From positions 682,001-746,000 of the forward strand of contig NZ_CP025546.1 in the NCBI RefSeq assembly GCF_003614435.1: 64,000 nucleotides of DNA, given 5' to 3'. Under the pieces are notes generated by a model. It searched no databases and had not been told where the DNA came from. It saw only the letters and a program-made list of their open reading frames with translations. The number at the start of each line of letters is the position of its first letter. The first letter of the stretch is position 1. This document shows, piece by piece, positions 18,123 through 26,544 of this stretch. Both the position numbers and the translations under genes were made by a program. The stretch comes from Mycobacterium paragordonae. GTDB taxonomy: Bacteria; Actinomycetota; Actinomycetes; Mycobacteriales; Mycobacteriaceae.

Positions 18123-19523
18123 TCAGCGGGTGATCGCGATTGATTTGGCGTCCAGGTAGCCCTCGATGCCCTCGGGTCCCAGCTCGCGCCCGTAACCGCT
18201 GCCCTTCACGCCGCCGAATGGCGCAAACGGGTCCATGGTGTAGCCCTGGTTGATTCCGAGGGTGCCGGTGCGCACCCGCGCCGCGATGCTCAGCGCCCGG
18301 TCGGTGTCGCCCGTCCACACCGAGCCGGCCAGGCCGTAGTCGGAATCGTTGGCGATGGCCACCGCCTCGTCTTCGTCGCGGTATCCGATCACTGTGATCA
18401 CCGGGCCGAAGATCTCTTCGCGCGCGATCCGCATGCTGTTGTCGGCCTCCGCGAAAAGGGTTGGGCGCACGTACCATCCGCGGTCGAGGCCGTCGGGCAT
18501 GCCGGTGCCGCCGGTGACCAGCCGGGCGCCTTCGCGTTCGCCGATCCGGATGTAGTCGAGCACACGTTGCTGCTGGCGGTGCGAGACCAGCGGCCCGAGC
18601 TGGGTCTCCGGATCGGTCGGATCGCCGACGCGCAGCCCGCTCATCTCGGCGGCGAGCGCCTGGACGTACTCGTCCTGGCGGTGCGACGGCACCAGCACGC
18701 GGGTCAGCGCGTTGCAGATCTGGCCGCTGTTGGACAGGCTCGCCGACCGCACTCCCGCCGCGACCTTGTCGGGCGCGGCGTCCTCGAGAACGATCGCAGC
18801 GGATTTTCCGCCGAGTTCCAGGCCGACCCGGGTGAGATTGGCTGCGCATGCCGCGGCTACCGCCCGCCCCGCGGCGGTGGAACCGGTGAACGACACCTTG
18901 TCCACGCCGGGATGGGCTACCAGGAGTTCACCGGTGTCGCGCCCCCCGGTCACGACCGTGACGACTCCCGGCGGCAACTCCGCCTGCTCCAGCAACTCTG
19001 CCAACAACAGTGCGTCCAAGGGACTTTCGGCGGCCGGCTTCAGCACAACGGTGCAGCCCGCCAGCAGCGCGGGAACCAGCTTGGTCATGATCAGGAACTG
19101 CGGCATGTTCCAGGGCACGATCGCGGCGACCACGCCGACCGGCTCCTTGCGGATGTGCACGTCGGCGCCGAAGAACCCGGGGCGGGTCTCCTGCCACGAG
19201 TGACGCTCGGCCAGGTCGCAGAACGCCCGCATCATCATCGTCGGCAACCCGACCTGGGCGCGTCTGGCGAACGTGATCGGGGCACCGATCTCAGCGGTGA
19301 TGGTCTCGGCCATCCGCCCGCTGTGCTGCTGGTAGATCTCGGCGAGCCGGCGAATCAACGCAATACGGTCAGCCGGTGCGTAGCTGGACCACGGCCCCGA
19401 ATTCAGCGCTGTGCGTGCCGCATTGACGGCGGCGTCGACATCGGCCGGGTCGGCGGCAGGCACCTGCGCGATGGGCTCCTCGGTGTGTGGCGAGATGACC
19501 TGGAAGTCCTGCCCCGTTGTCAC
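18123..19523 (-). CDS. NAD(P)-dependent aldehyde dehydrogenase
   Basis: 466 residues. GTG 19523 is preferred because GGGAG lies six bases before it; a TTG at 19550 would add nine residues and overlap the putative operator. It shows the ALDH signatures: the Asn of PWNMPQF, FTGSTAAGR for the cofactor, the general base Glu in LELGGKS and the nucleophile Cys in NSGQICNA. It oxidises an aldehyde to an acid, presumably an intermediate or by-product of the Rieske pathway. It is divergently transcribed from the first Rieske gene, sharing an 88-base promoter region. Confidence 0.9.
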   Translation of the reverse strand: MTTGQDFQVISPHTEEPIAQVPAADPADVDAAVNAARTALNSGPWSSYAPADRIALIRRLAEIYQQHSGRMAETITAEIGAPITFARRAQVGLPTMMMRAFCDLAERHSWQETRPGFFGADVHIRKEPVGVVAAIVPWNMPQFLIMTKLVPALLAGCTVVLKPAAESPLDALLLAELLEQAELPPGVVTVVTGGRDTGELLVAHPGVDKVSFTGSTAAGRAVAAACAANLTRVGLELGGKSAAIVLEDAAPDKVAAGVRSASLSNSGQICNALTRVLVPSHRQDEYVQALAAEMSGLRVGDPTDPETQLGPLVSHRQQQRVLDYIRIGEREGARLVTGGTGMPDGLDRGWYVRPTLFAEADNSMRIAREEIFGPVITVIGYRDEDEAVAIANDSDYGLAGSVWTGDTDRALSIAARVRTGTLGINQGYTMDPFAPFGGVKGSGYGRELGPEGIEGYLDAKSIAITR

Positions 19524-19542
19524 TCGGTGCTCCCATCGCTGG

Positions 19543-19558
19543 AATATCAACTACTTGT
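19543..19558. promoter_or_regulatory. Putative MarR operator in the ALDH/Rieske divergent promoter
   Basis: Read on the minus strand, this 16-mer is ACAAGTAGTTGATATT. It matches 15 of 16 bases of the site at 22962-22977 before the ferredoxin gene. The core CAAGTAsTTG is palindromic, as expected for a dimeric regulator. On the plus strand it overlaps a -35-like TTGTGA (19555-19560), followed by TATACC (19576-19581) upstream of the Rieske start at 19612. The MarR gene at 22471 is the obvious candidate regulator. This assignment is inference. Confidence 0.5.
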
Positions 19559-19611
19559 GATCCTGCCCACGAGCATATACCGTCGGCTTCGACGGACGGA
19601 CAGGAGCGGTC

Positions 19612-20877
19612 ATGCCCCGATTTCCCAAGCCACCGGAAGGCAGCTGGACCCAGCACTACCCCGAACTGGGCACCGGGCCGGTGTCCTACGAGGACTCCAT
19701 CAGCCCGGAGATCTACCAACTCGAGCGCGAGGCGATATTCAAGCGGGCGTGGCTCAATGTGGCCCGGGTGGAGCAACTTCCGCGCAAGGGCAGCTACCTG
19801 ACCCGGGAGCTGAAGGTCGTCAACACCTCGATCATCTTGGTGCGCAACGGGTCTGGAGAGATCAAGGCTTACCACAACGTGTGCCGCCATCGCGGCAACA
19901 AGCTGGTGTGGAATGACATGCCGCTGCAGGAGACCAGCGGCGTGTGCCGGCAGTTCACCTGCAAGTACCACGCGTGGCGCTACGACCTGGACGGCAACCT
20001 GACGTTCGTGCAGCAGGAAGACGAGTTCTTCGACCTGGACAAGAGCCGGTACGGGCTGGTGCCGGTGCACTGCGACGTCTGGGAAGGCTTCGTCTTCGTC
20101 AACTTCGCCAGGCAGCCCGAGCAGTCACTGCGCGAGTTCCTCGGTCCGATGGTCACCGCACTGGAAGGCTATCCGTTCGGCGCGATGACCTCGCGCTGGA
20201 GCTATCGCTCTGAGGTGAAGGCGAATTGGAAGCTCTACATGGACGCGTTCCAGGAGTTCTATCACGCGCCGGTGTTGCATGCGAACCAATCACCGACCGC
20301 ATATTCCAAGGCCGCGGCGCAAGCCGGCTTCGAGGCTCCGCACTACCGGCTGGAGGGTCCACACCGGCTGGTTAGCACCTCCGGTGTGCGTGCCTGGGAG
20401 ATGGCGCCGGAGATGCGCAAGCCGATCGAGGACATCTGTCAGAGCGGACTTTTCGGACCGTGGGACAAACCCGACCTCGGCGAGCTGCCGGCGGGGCTGA
20501 ACCCCGCGAAATGTGAACCGTGGGGCCTGGATTCGTTCCAGCTGTTCCCCAACTTCGTGATTCTGTTCTGGGGTCAGGGCTGGTACCTGACCTACCACTA
20601 CTGGCCGACGTCGCACCAGAGCCACATCTTCGAAGGCACGTTGTACTTCCCCCAGCCGCGCACTCCGCGGGAGCGGGTGGCCCAGGAGCTGGCGGCGGTG
20701 TCGTTCAAGGAGTACGGCCTGCAGGATGCCAACACCCTCGAGGCGACCCAGTCCATGATCGAGTCGCGCGTGATCGACGAGTTCCTGCTCTGCGACCAGG
20801 AGATCCTGCTGCGCCACCTGCACAAGGAGACGGCGGCCTGGATCGAGGATTACCGGGCCGGGAGTGTGGCGCGATGA
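19612..20877 (+). CDS. Rieske non-heme iron oxygenase, large subunit (copy 1)
   Basis: 421 residues. The Rieske [2Fe-2S] ligands are Cys91, His93, Cys117 and His120 (CRHRGN and CKYHAW). The mononuclear iron site has His218 and His223 (EFYHAPVLH) with a distal Asp in LLCDQEILLRH, and a bridging Asp in DAFQE. Such enzymes use O2 and electrons from a ferredoxin to hydroxylate or demethylate their substrate. A near copy with identical ligand numbering lies at 24073. The stop overlaps the ATG of the next small gene (ATGA). The substrate is not predictable. GGAG lies before the ATG. Confidence 0.93.
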   Translation: MPRFPKPPEGSWTQHYPELGTGPVSYEDSISPEIYQLEREAIFKRAWLNVARVEQLPRKGSYLTRELKVVNTSIILVRNGSGEIKAYHNVCRHRGNKLVWNDMPLQETSGVCRQFTCKYHAWRYDLDGNLTFVQQEDEFFDLDKSRYGLVPVHCDVWEGFVFVNFARQPEQSLREFLGPMVTALEGYPFGAMTSRWSYRSEVKANWKLYMDAFQEFYHAPVLHANQSPTAYSKAAAQAGFEAPHYRLEGPHRLVSTSGVRAWEMAPEMRKPIEDICQSGLFGPWDKPDLGELPAGLNPAKCEPWGLDSFQLFPNFVILFWGQGWYLTYHYWPTSHQSHIFEGTLYFPQPRTPRERVAQELAAVSFKEYGLQDANTLEATQSMIESRVIDEFLLCDQEILLRHLHKETAAWIEDYRAGSVAR

Positions 20878-21203
20878 CAGCCCTGCTCCCAACGGAATTC
20901 GCCGACCTCGAGCAGTTCTCGGACTGGTGCCTGCCGTCGGAGCCGCAGCGTTACGCCAAGCGTCTGGCCAGCTCCATGACCGAGATGAAGGCTTTCTACG
21001 ACGCGGTAACCCCCCGCGCGGAAGAGGCTCTCGCCTACTGCGACAAGTTTCCGCTCGACGACCTTCCGGACGACGTGCTGAACCTCATGCACCTGCTGTA
21101 CTCCATGATCATGGTGTCGTTTCCGGTGGAGTGCTGGAAACAGCCCCGGGTGCCCGACTCGGGCGCCTCCACCCTGGACTGCGTGTCCGAGCCCGTCCCG
21201 TGA
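20874..21203 (+). CDS. Small conserved protein paired with Rieske oxygenase (copy 1), unknown function
   Basis: 109 residues, starting in the Rieske stop codon (ATGA). It is mainly helical with no Cys pair for a cofactor and no signal peptide. Motifs shared with its paralogue at 25332 include the N-terminal LLPxxFAxLE, YCDKFPLDDLPDDVLNL and a terminal EPVP. It does not resemble the classical beta subunits of ring-hydroxylating dioxygenases, which are ~170-190 residues with a cystatin-like fold. Tight coupling in both gene pairs suggests a dedicated accessory subunit or assembly factor. GTG of the amidohydrolase overlaps its stop. Confidence 0.8.
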   Translation: MTALLPTEFADLEQFSDWCLPSEPQRYAKRLASSMTEMKAFYDAVTPRAEEALAYCDKFPLDDLPDDVLNLMHLLYSMIMVSFPVECWKQPRVPDSGASTLDCVSEPVP

Positions 21204-22474
21204 GCGGTACCACCGTTCTGCGTGCGGCCCGCTGGGTCGACGTCGAATCCGGTCAGGTTCGCTCTCCGGCGACGATCGTGGTGGACGGCGAGCGCATCGC
21301 TGCGGTGAACGACGAAGGGCCGCTGCCGGATTCGGCCACGGTCATCGACCTCGGCGATGTGACGCTGTTACCGGGTCTGATGGACATGGAACTCAACCTG
21401 TTCATCGGCGGACCCGGCGGCCCGGAAGGCCTGCCGGCGCCGATGCACGGCGTGCAGGACGACCCCGCGTATCGCACGCTGCGGGCCGCGGTCAACGCGC
21501 GTACCACGCTGGACGCCGGCTTCACCACCGTGCGCAACCTCGGTCTGATGGTCAAGACCGGCGGCTACCTCCTGGACGTCGCGCTGCAGCGCGCCATCGA
21601 CCAGGGCTGGCACGTGGGCCCTCGGGTCTATCCGGCCGGGCACGCCGTCACGCCCTACGGTGGCCACCTGGACCCCACGGTGTTTCAGCGGCTGGCGCCG
21701 GGCATCATGCCGCTCTCGGTCGCCGAGGGCATCGCCAACGGGGTGCCGGACGTGATCGCCTGCGTCCGCTACCAGATTCGCCATGGCGCCAAGCTGATCA
21801 AGGTGTCGGCCTCCGGCGGTGTCATGTCGCACAGCACCGCTCCGGGCTCTCAACAGTATTCGGACGCCGAATTCGCCGCGATCGCCGACGAGGCGCACCG
21901 GGCCGGGGTGCGGGTCGCCGCGCACGCGGTCGGCGACACCGCCATCCAGGCCTGCATCCGCGCCGGCATCGACTGCATCGAACACGGGTTCCTGGCCAGT
22001 GACGAGACGATTCAGATGATGGTCGACCACGGCACGTTCCTGGTCTCGACGACCTACCTGACCGAGGCGATGGCGATCGACCGGATCGCGCCGGAGCTGC
22101 GCAAGAAAGCCGAGGAGGTGTTCCCGCGGGCAAAGTCCATGCTGCCCAAGGCGATTGCCGCGGGGGTGCGCATCGCGTGCGGGACCGACGCGCCGGCCAT
22201 TCCGCACGGCCAGAACGCGAAGGAATTGGTCGCCCTGGTCGACCGCGGCATGACGCCGATGCAGGCGATTCAAGCCGCCACGGTGGTAGCGGCTGACCTG
22301 GTGGAGGCAGGTGACGAGCTGGGCCGGCTCGCACCGGGTTTCCTCGCGGACATCGTCGCGGTGCCGGGTGATCCCGCCAAGGACATCGCCGCGACTCTGG
22401 ATGTGTGCTTCGTGATGAAGCACGGCCAGATTCATAAGGCCCCAACGATGAACCCGCGCGCTGGCGTCGAATGA
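21200..22474 (+). CDS. Amidohydrolase-superfamily protein with altered metal motif
   Basis: 424 residues from GTG 21200 (GTGA overlap with the preceding stop); the longer open frame is a shadow. It resembles imidazolonepropionase/Xaa-Pro dipeptidase-type amidohydrolases: IKVSASGG (the bridging Lys region), RVAAHAVGD, CIEHGFLA and CGTDAP carry the expected Lys, His, His and Asp. The first-strand HxH is absent: after PGLMDM the sequence reads E64-L-N66. The enzyme may therefore use one metal or different chemistry. It presumably cleaves an amide or cyclic amide in the island's pathway. It overlaps the MarR gene start by four bases. Confidence 0.85.
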   Translation: MSGTTVLRAARWVDVESGQVRSPATIVVDGERIAAVNDEGPLPDSATVIDLGDVTLLPGLMDMELNLFIGGPGGPEGLPAPMHGVQDDPAYRTLRAAVNARTTLDAGFTTVRNLGLMVKTGGYLLDVALQRAIDQGWHVGPRVYPAGHAVTPYGGHLDPTVFQRLAPGIMPLSVAEGIANGVPDVIACVRYQIRHGAKLIKVSASGGVMSHSTAPGSQQYSDAEFAAIADEAHRAGVRVAAHAVGDTAIQACIRAGIDCIEHGFLASDETIQMMVDHGTFLVSTTYLTEAMAIDRIAPELRKKAEEVFPRAKSMLPKAIAAGVRIACGTDAPAIPHGQNAKELVALVDRGMTPMQAIQAATVVAADLVEAGDELGRLAPGFLADIVAVPGDPAKDIAATLDVCFVMKHGQIHKAPTMNPRAGVE

Positions 22475-22938
22475 TGGCGGAAGGCATGGAACTCACCGAT
22501 CACCTGTTGTGGCTGCTCAAGCAGGCCTTCTACCACTCGCTGACCACCATCAATGAAGCGATGAGTGCGCACGGCGTGAGCACGGCCCAGATCGGGGTGC
22601 TGCGCCAGCTTGCCAACGAGCCCGGCCTGTCGGGGGCCGAACTCGCGCGACGGCTGCTGATCAGCCCGCAGGGAGTTCAGGCCGCGCTGACGTCGCTGGA
22701 GCGCCGCGGTCTGGTGGAGCGGAAGAAGGACCCGCAGCACGGACGCATCCTGCAGGCGTACCTCACCGGCGAGGGGCGCGACGTCGCCGCGACCGTGGTC
22801 GCCACGGCGCTGTCCGCCCATGAAGAGGTGTTCGGCGTCCTGAGTGCCCGGGAGCAGGAGACGTTGCGGGAGTTGCTCGGGCGGGTGGTCCAAAAGGGCA
22901 CGGGCCATGAGCTTTTCAGCGAAGCGAATGACGAATGA
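22471..22938 (+). CDS. MarR-family transcriptional regulator
   Basis: 155 residues from ATG 22471, overlapping the amidohydrolase stop (ATGA). It has a winged helix-turn-helix: LSGAELARRLLISPQGVQAALTSLE as helices 3-4 and VERKKDPQHGRILQAYLT as the wing, between dimerisation helices at both ends. MarR proteins usually repress nearby catabolic genes and release DNA on binding a pathway compound. The palindromic 16-mers at 19543-19558 and 22962-22977 are its likely operators. It is the only regulator inside the island. Confidence 0.9.
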   Translation: MMAEGMELTDHLLWLLKQAFYHSLTTINEAMSAHGVSTAQIGVLRQLANEPGLSGAELARRLLISPQGVQAALTSLERRGLVERKKDPQHGRILQAYLTGEGRDVAATVVATALSAHEEVFGVLSAREQETLRELLGRVVQKGTGHELFSEANDE

Positions 22939-22961
22939 CCCGCAGCGACTTGAGATGAATA

Positions 22962-22977
22962 ACAAGTACTTGATATT
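22962..22977 (+). promoter_or_regulatory. Putative MarR operator and leaderless promoter of the ferredoxin gene
   Basis: ACAAGTACTTGATATT contains the perfect 10-bp palindrome CAAGTACTTG (22963-22972) and matches the site at 19543-19558 on the other strand with one difference. A -10-like TATTAT lies at 22974-22979, placing the predicted transcription start at or beside ATG 22987. There is no ribosome-binding site, so a leaderless mRNA is likely. The operator would cover the spacer and the edge of the -10. Confidence 0.5.
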
Positions 22978-22986
22978 ATCGTCCGG

Positions 22987-23301
22987 ATGCCTGAGTCCCG
23001 CGCCGTGCCCCAGCTGGGTGACGCCGTTACCGAGCAGGTGACCATCGAACTCGACCGGCGCACCGTCACGGTGCCGTATTCGAGAGGTGACACCTTGCTG
23101 CAGACCGCACGGATGGCCGGCCTGGCCGCACCGTCGTCGTGCGAAGTCGGCTCCTGCGGAACATGTATGGCGCGACTCACCGAAGGCGACGCGCGCATGC
23201 TCAACAACGACGCGCTGGAGGACGAGGAACTGGACGAGGGCTGGATCCTGACGTGTCAGGCGCTGCCCACCAGTCGCGCGGTGCGGGTGGTCTACGAATG
23301 A
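22987..23301 (+). CDS. Plant-type [2Fe-2S] ferredoxin
   Basis: 104 residues. Cysteine pattern SSCEVGSCGTCMARL (Cys-x4-Cys-x2-Cys) with the fourth Cys in ILTCQA is the plant/adrenal-type [2Fe-2S] site. It is the probable electron donor to one or both Rieske oxygenases. No ferredoxin reductase is encoded in the window, so reduction must rely on a reductase elsewhere. The stop overlaps the SDR start by four bases (ATGA). Confidence 0.92.
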   Translation: MPESRAVPQLGDAVTEQVTIELDRRTVTVPYSRGDTLLQTARMAGLAAPSSCEVGSCGTCMARLTEGDARMLNNDALEDEELDEGWILTCQALPTSRAVRVVYE

Positions 23302-24059
23302 ACGCCGGCCGAGTGGCTTCCCGAGTGGCCCTAGTGACCGGCGGCGGCTCCGGTATCGGCGAGGCCATCTGTCACGAATTAGCAGGCCGTGGAATGAAAG
23401 TCGCCGTGCTCGACGTCAATGCGGAAGCCGCGCAACGGGTCAGCGCGGAACTGCGGACCGGCGGCGCGTCCGCCATCGCCGTGGGTGCCGATGTCACGGA
23501 CCGGCACGCCGTCGAACGGGCCTTCGCTCAGGTCCGCACCGAGCTGGGACCGGTGTCGGTCTTGGTGACCAGCGCGGGGTTGTTCGGATTCGCGCCGTTT
23601 CTGGAGATCACCGAGCGGGACTGGACGCGGATCGTTGACGTGAACCTGACCGGCACCTTTCACTGCTGCCAGGTGGCGCTGCCGGACATGGTGGCGGCGA
23701 ATTGGGGCCGGGTGGTGTTGATCTCGTCGTCGAGCGCGCAGCGCGGGTCGCCGAAGGCCGCCCATTATGCGGCGGCCAAGGGCGCGGTGCTGACGCTGGC
23801 CAAGTCGCTGGCGCGGGAATTCGCCGCACACGGGATCACGGTGAACACCATCCCGCCGTCGGGTATCGAGACACCGATGCAGCACCAAGGCCAGGCCGCC
23901 GGCTACCTGCCGCCGAACGAGCAGATCGCCGCCAGCATTCCGGTCGGGTACCTGGGCACCGGGGCCGACATCGCCGCGGCGGTGGGATTTCTTTGCTCGG
24001 AGGAGGCCCGGTTCATCACCGGCCAGGTACTCGGTGTCAACGGCGGAGCGGTGTTGTGA
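23298..24059 (+). CDS. Short-chain dehydrogenase/reductase
   Basis: 253 residues from ATG 23298, inside the ferredoxin stop. Classical SDR motifs: cofactor-binding TGGGSGIGEA, the acidic VLDVN that favours NAD(H), the catalytic Ser in ISSSS, and YAAAK with the catalytic Tyr and Lys. It would oxidise an alcohol or a dihydrodiol made by the Rieske enzymes, or act on another island intermediate. The next gene starts 13 bases downstream. Confidence 0.9.
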   Translation: MNAGRVASRVALVTGGGSGIGEAICHELAGRGMKVAVLDVNAEAAQRVSAELRTGGASAIAVGADVTDRHAVERAFAQVRTELGPVSVLVTSAGLFGFAPFLEITERDWTRIVDVNLTGTFHCCQVALPDMVAANWGRVVLISSSSAQRGSPKAAHYAAAKGAVLTLAKSLAREFAAHGITVNTIPPSGIETPMQHQGQAAGYLPPNEQIAASIPVGYLGTGADIAAAVGFLCSEEARFITGQVLGVNGGAVL

Positions 24060-24072
24060 GAGGCAGGCGACG

Positions 24073-25329
24073 ATGACGCGAACGGGTCGACCGGCGGAGG
24101 GGTCCTGGACCGAGCACTATCCCGAATTGGGCACGGGCCCAATCTCTTTCCGGGACTCCACGTCACCGGAGTTCTACCAGCTCGAACGCGAGGCAGTCTT
24201 CAAGCGGGCCTGGCTCAACGTCGCCCGGGTCGAGGAGTTGCCCCGCACCGGCAGCTACGTCACCAGAGAGCTCGAGGTCGCCGGCGTCTCGGTAATCCTG
24301 GTCCGGGGCCGTGACGATCGGATCCGGGCGTTCTACAACGTCTGCCGGCACCGCGGAAACAAGCTGGTGTGGAACGACTTTCCCCGCGCGCAGACCCGCG
24401 GCACCTGTCGGCAGTTCACCTGCAAGTATCACGGCTGGCGCTACGGCCTGGACGGCGAGCTGACTTTCGTGCAGCAACAATCGGAGTTCTTCGACCTCGA
24501 TCCGGCCGATTACGGACTGGCCCCGGTGCACTGCGACATCTGGAACGGTTTCATCTTCATCAACCTGGACACCGAACCGCGCCAAGGACTCCGGGAATTC
24601 CTGGGGCCGATGGTCACCGCCCTGGACGCCTATCCGTTCGGGAAATTGACCGAGCGCTACGAATGGGTGGCGCACAACAACAGCAACTGGAAGATCTTCG
24701 CCGACGCGTTCCAGGAGTACTACCACGTGCCCTCTCTGCACCCGCAGCAGGTGCCGCCGGAGGTGCGCGACCCGAACGCCGGATTCACTTGCGGGCACTT
24801 CCAACTCGACGGTCCGCACCGGCTGGTGTCGACGGCGGGGCGGCGGCGTTGGCTGCTGCCGCAGGAGTACATGTATCCGATCGAGCGGGCCACCCGCAGC
24901 GGACTGGTCGGCCCGTGGCGTACCCCCGACATCGGTGAGCTGCCGGGCGGGCTCAATCCGGGCGGTATCGAGCCCTGGGGGATCAGCAATTTCCAGATCT
25001 TCCCCAATATCGAGATCCTGATCTACGGCGGGTGGTACCTGCTCTACCGGTACTGGCCCACGTCGCACAACACCCACCGCTTCGAGGCCTACACCTATTT
25101 CCACCCCGCCCGCAGCGTGCGTGAGCGGGTGGAACACGAAGTCGCCGCGGTGGTGCTCAAGGAATTCGCCCTGCAGGACGCGGGCATGCTCGGCGGAACC
25201 CAGGCCGCCCTGGAGTACGGCATCGTCGACGAGTTCCCGCTCAACGACCAGGAGATCCTGGTGCGCCACCTGCACAAGGTGGTCGTCGACTGGGTCGAGG
25301 CGTACCGTCGCGAAAGCGTGGGAGTGTGA
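24073..25329 (+). CDS. Rieske non-heme iron oxygenase, large subunit (copy 2)
   Basis: 418 residues from ATG 24073. It is paralogous to copy 1 over its whole length, with the same ligand numbering: Cys91, His93, Cys117, His120 for the cluster and His218, His223 (EYYHVPSLH) for iron, and the distal Asp in LNDQEILVRH. The sequences diverge in the substrate-pocket half, so the two copies likely act on different substrates or steps. It is followed immediately by a paralogue of the small protein that follows copy 1, showing that the pair was duplicated or acquired as a unit. Confidence 0.93.
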   Translation: MTRTGRPAEGSWTEHYPELGTGPISFRDSTSPEFYQLEREAVFKRAWLNVARVEELPRTGSYVTRELEVAGVSVILVRGRDDRIRAFYNVCRHRGNKLVWNDFPRAQTRGTCRQFTCKYHGWRYGLDGELTFVQQQSEFFDLDPADYGLAPVHCDIWNGFIFINLDTEPRQGLREFLGPMVTALDAYPFGKLTERYEWVAHNNSNWKIFADAFQEYYHVPSLHPQQVPPEVRDPNAGFTCGHFQLDGPHRLVSTAGRRRWLLPQEYMYPIERATRSGLVGPWRTPDIGELPGGLNPGGIEPWGISNFQIFPNIEILIYGGWYLLYRYWPTSHNTHRFEAYTYFHPARSVRERVEHEVAAVVLKEFALQDAGMLGGTQAALEYGIVDEFPLNDQEILVRHLHKVVVDWVEAYRRESVGV

Positions 25330-25331
25330 GA

Positions 25332-25667
25332 ATGTCCGCAAGCCTGCTGCCCAGTGCCTTCGCCGAACTCGAGCCGTACGCGCAAACCTGGTGTCTGGCA
25401 ACCGAAACCGAGCGCTGGAACACGCGCATGGCCAGCACCATGGCCGCGATGCAGGAGTTCTACGACGCCTTCTTCCCGCGGCTGGAAGAGGCCATCGACT
25501 ACTGCGACAAGTTCCCGCTCGACGACCTGCCCGACGACGTGCTCAACCTGCTCCGCCTGATTTATTCGCTGGTCCTGGTCGCGATGGCAGTCGAGATCAT
25601 GCATCAGCCGGCACCGACCAATTCCGCGGATGCCGTGATGATCCGCACCGGCGAACCGGTGCCGTGA
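25332..25667 (+). CDS. Small conserved protein paired with Rieske oxygenase (copy 2), unknown function
   Basis: 111 residues from ATG 25332, two bases after the Rieske stop; a GTG at 25326 overlapping that stop is an alternative. It aligns along its length with the 109-residue protein at 20874: LLPSAFAELE, helical middle, YCDKFPLDDLPDDVLNL, and GEPVP at the end. There are no metal or cofactor motifs. The strict pairing with a Rieske large subunit makes an accessory or regulatory subunit the most economical idea, but no member of this family is known to me functionally. Confidence 0.8.
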   Translation: MSASLLPSAFAELEPYAQTWCLATETERWNTRMASTMAAMQEFYDAFFPRLEEAIDYCDKFPLDDLPDDVLNLLRLIYSLVLVAMAVEIMHQPAPTNSADAVMIRTGEPVP

Positions 25668-25680
25668 GAAGGGTCAGGTC

Positions 25681-26526
25681 ATGAGTCTGCTGACGATCAA
25701 CAAACTCACCGAATCGGTCGGCGCCGAGGTCTCCGGTCTCGACGCGGCCGGCCTCGCCGCCGACGACTCGGTAGGCAGCGTCATCCTCGACGCCCTGGAA
25801 GCCAACGGCGTCTTGGTATTTCGTGGCCTCCGGCTCGATCCCGAGGCGCAGGTCGGGTTCTGCCGCCGCCTCGGCGGCGTCGATCACTCCGCCGACGGGC
25901 ACCACCCGGTCGCGGGCATCTATCCCATCACCCTGGACCCGGCGAAGAATTCGTCGGCCGCCTACTTGAAGGCCACGTTCGACTGGCACATCGACGGCTG
26001 CACGCCGCTGGGCAACGAATACCCGCAGAAGGCCACCGTGCTGTCGGCGGTGCAGGTGGCCGAATGGGGCGGGGAGACCGAGTTCGCCAATTCTTATGCG
26101 GCGTATGAAGCGCTGACCGCGGCGGAGAAGGAGCACTACGGCTCGCTACGGGTGGTGCATTCGCTGGAGGCCTCCCAACGCCGTGTCACCCCCGATCCCA
26201 GTCCCGAACAGTTGGCGCGCTGGCAGTCCCGCCCTACCCATGAGCACCCGTTGGTGTGGACGCACCGTAGCGGCCGCAAGTCGTTGGTGCTCGGCGCGTC
26301 GGCCGACTACGTCGTCGGCATGGATCTCGCTGAGGGCCGTGCCTTACTGGCCGACCTGCTCGAGCGCGCCACCGCCCCCGATCGGGTGTACAGCCACGTC
26401 TGGTCCGTCGGCGACACCGTCATCTGGGACAACCGCGGCGTCCTGCACCGCGCGGCGCCCTACGACCCGGCTTCTCGCCGCGAGATGTTGCGCACCACCG
26501 TGCTGGGCGACGAACCGATCCGATAA
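25681..26526 (+). CDS. TauD/TfdA-family 2-oxoglutarate/Fe(II) dioxygenase
   Basis: 281 residues. Iron ligands are His103 and Asp105 (WHIDG) and His256 (GVLHRA), with the 2-oxoglutarate-binding Arg in RREMLRTT. The family hydroxylates sulfonates, aryloxyacids, quaternary amines and other small acids. It starts 13 bases after the second small protein gene with GAAGGG before the ATG. It is the third oxygenase of the island and may carry out an independent activation step. Confidence 0.9.
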   Translation: MSLLTINKLTESVGAEVSGLDAAGLAADDSVGSVILDALEANGVLVFRGLRLDPEAQVGFCRRLGGVDHSADGHHPVAGIYPITLDPAKNSSAAYLKATFDWHIDGCTPLGNEYPQKATVLSAVQVAEWGGETEFANSYAAYEALTAAEKEHYGSLRVVHSLEASQRRVTPDPSPEQLARWQSRPTHEHPLVWTHRSGRKSLVLGASADYVVGMDLAEGRALLADLLERATAPDRVYSHVWSVGDTVIWDNRGVLHRAAPYDPASRREMLRTTVLGDEPIR

Positions 26527-26544
26527 CCCTCAGGAGGCACACAC

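Noticed and set aside
24163..25401. 412-codon minus-strand frame
   Set aside because: It is antisense to the second Rieske gene, with no motif or ribosome-binding site.
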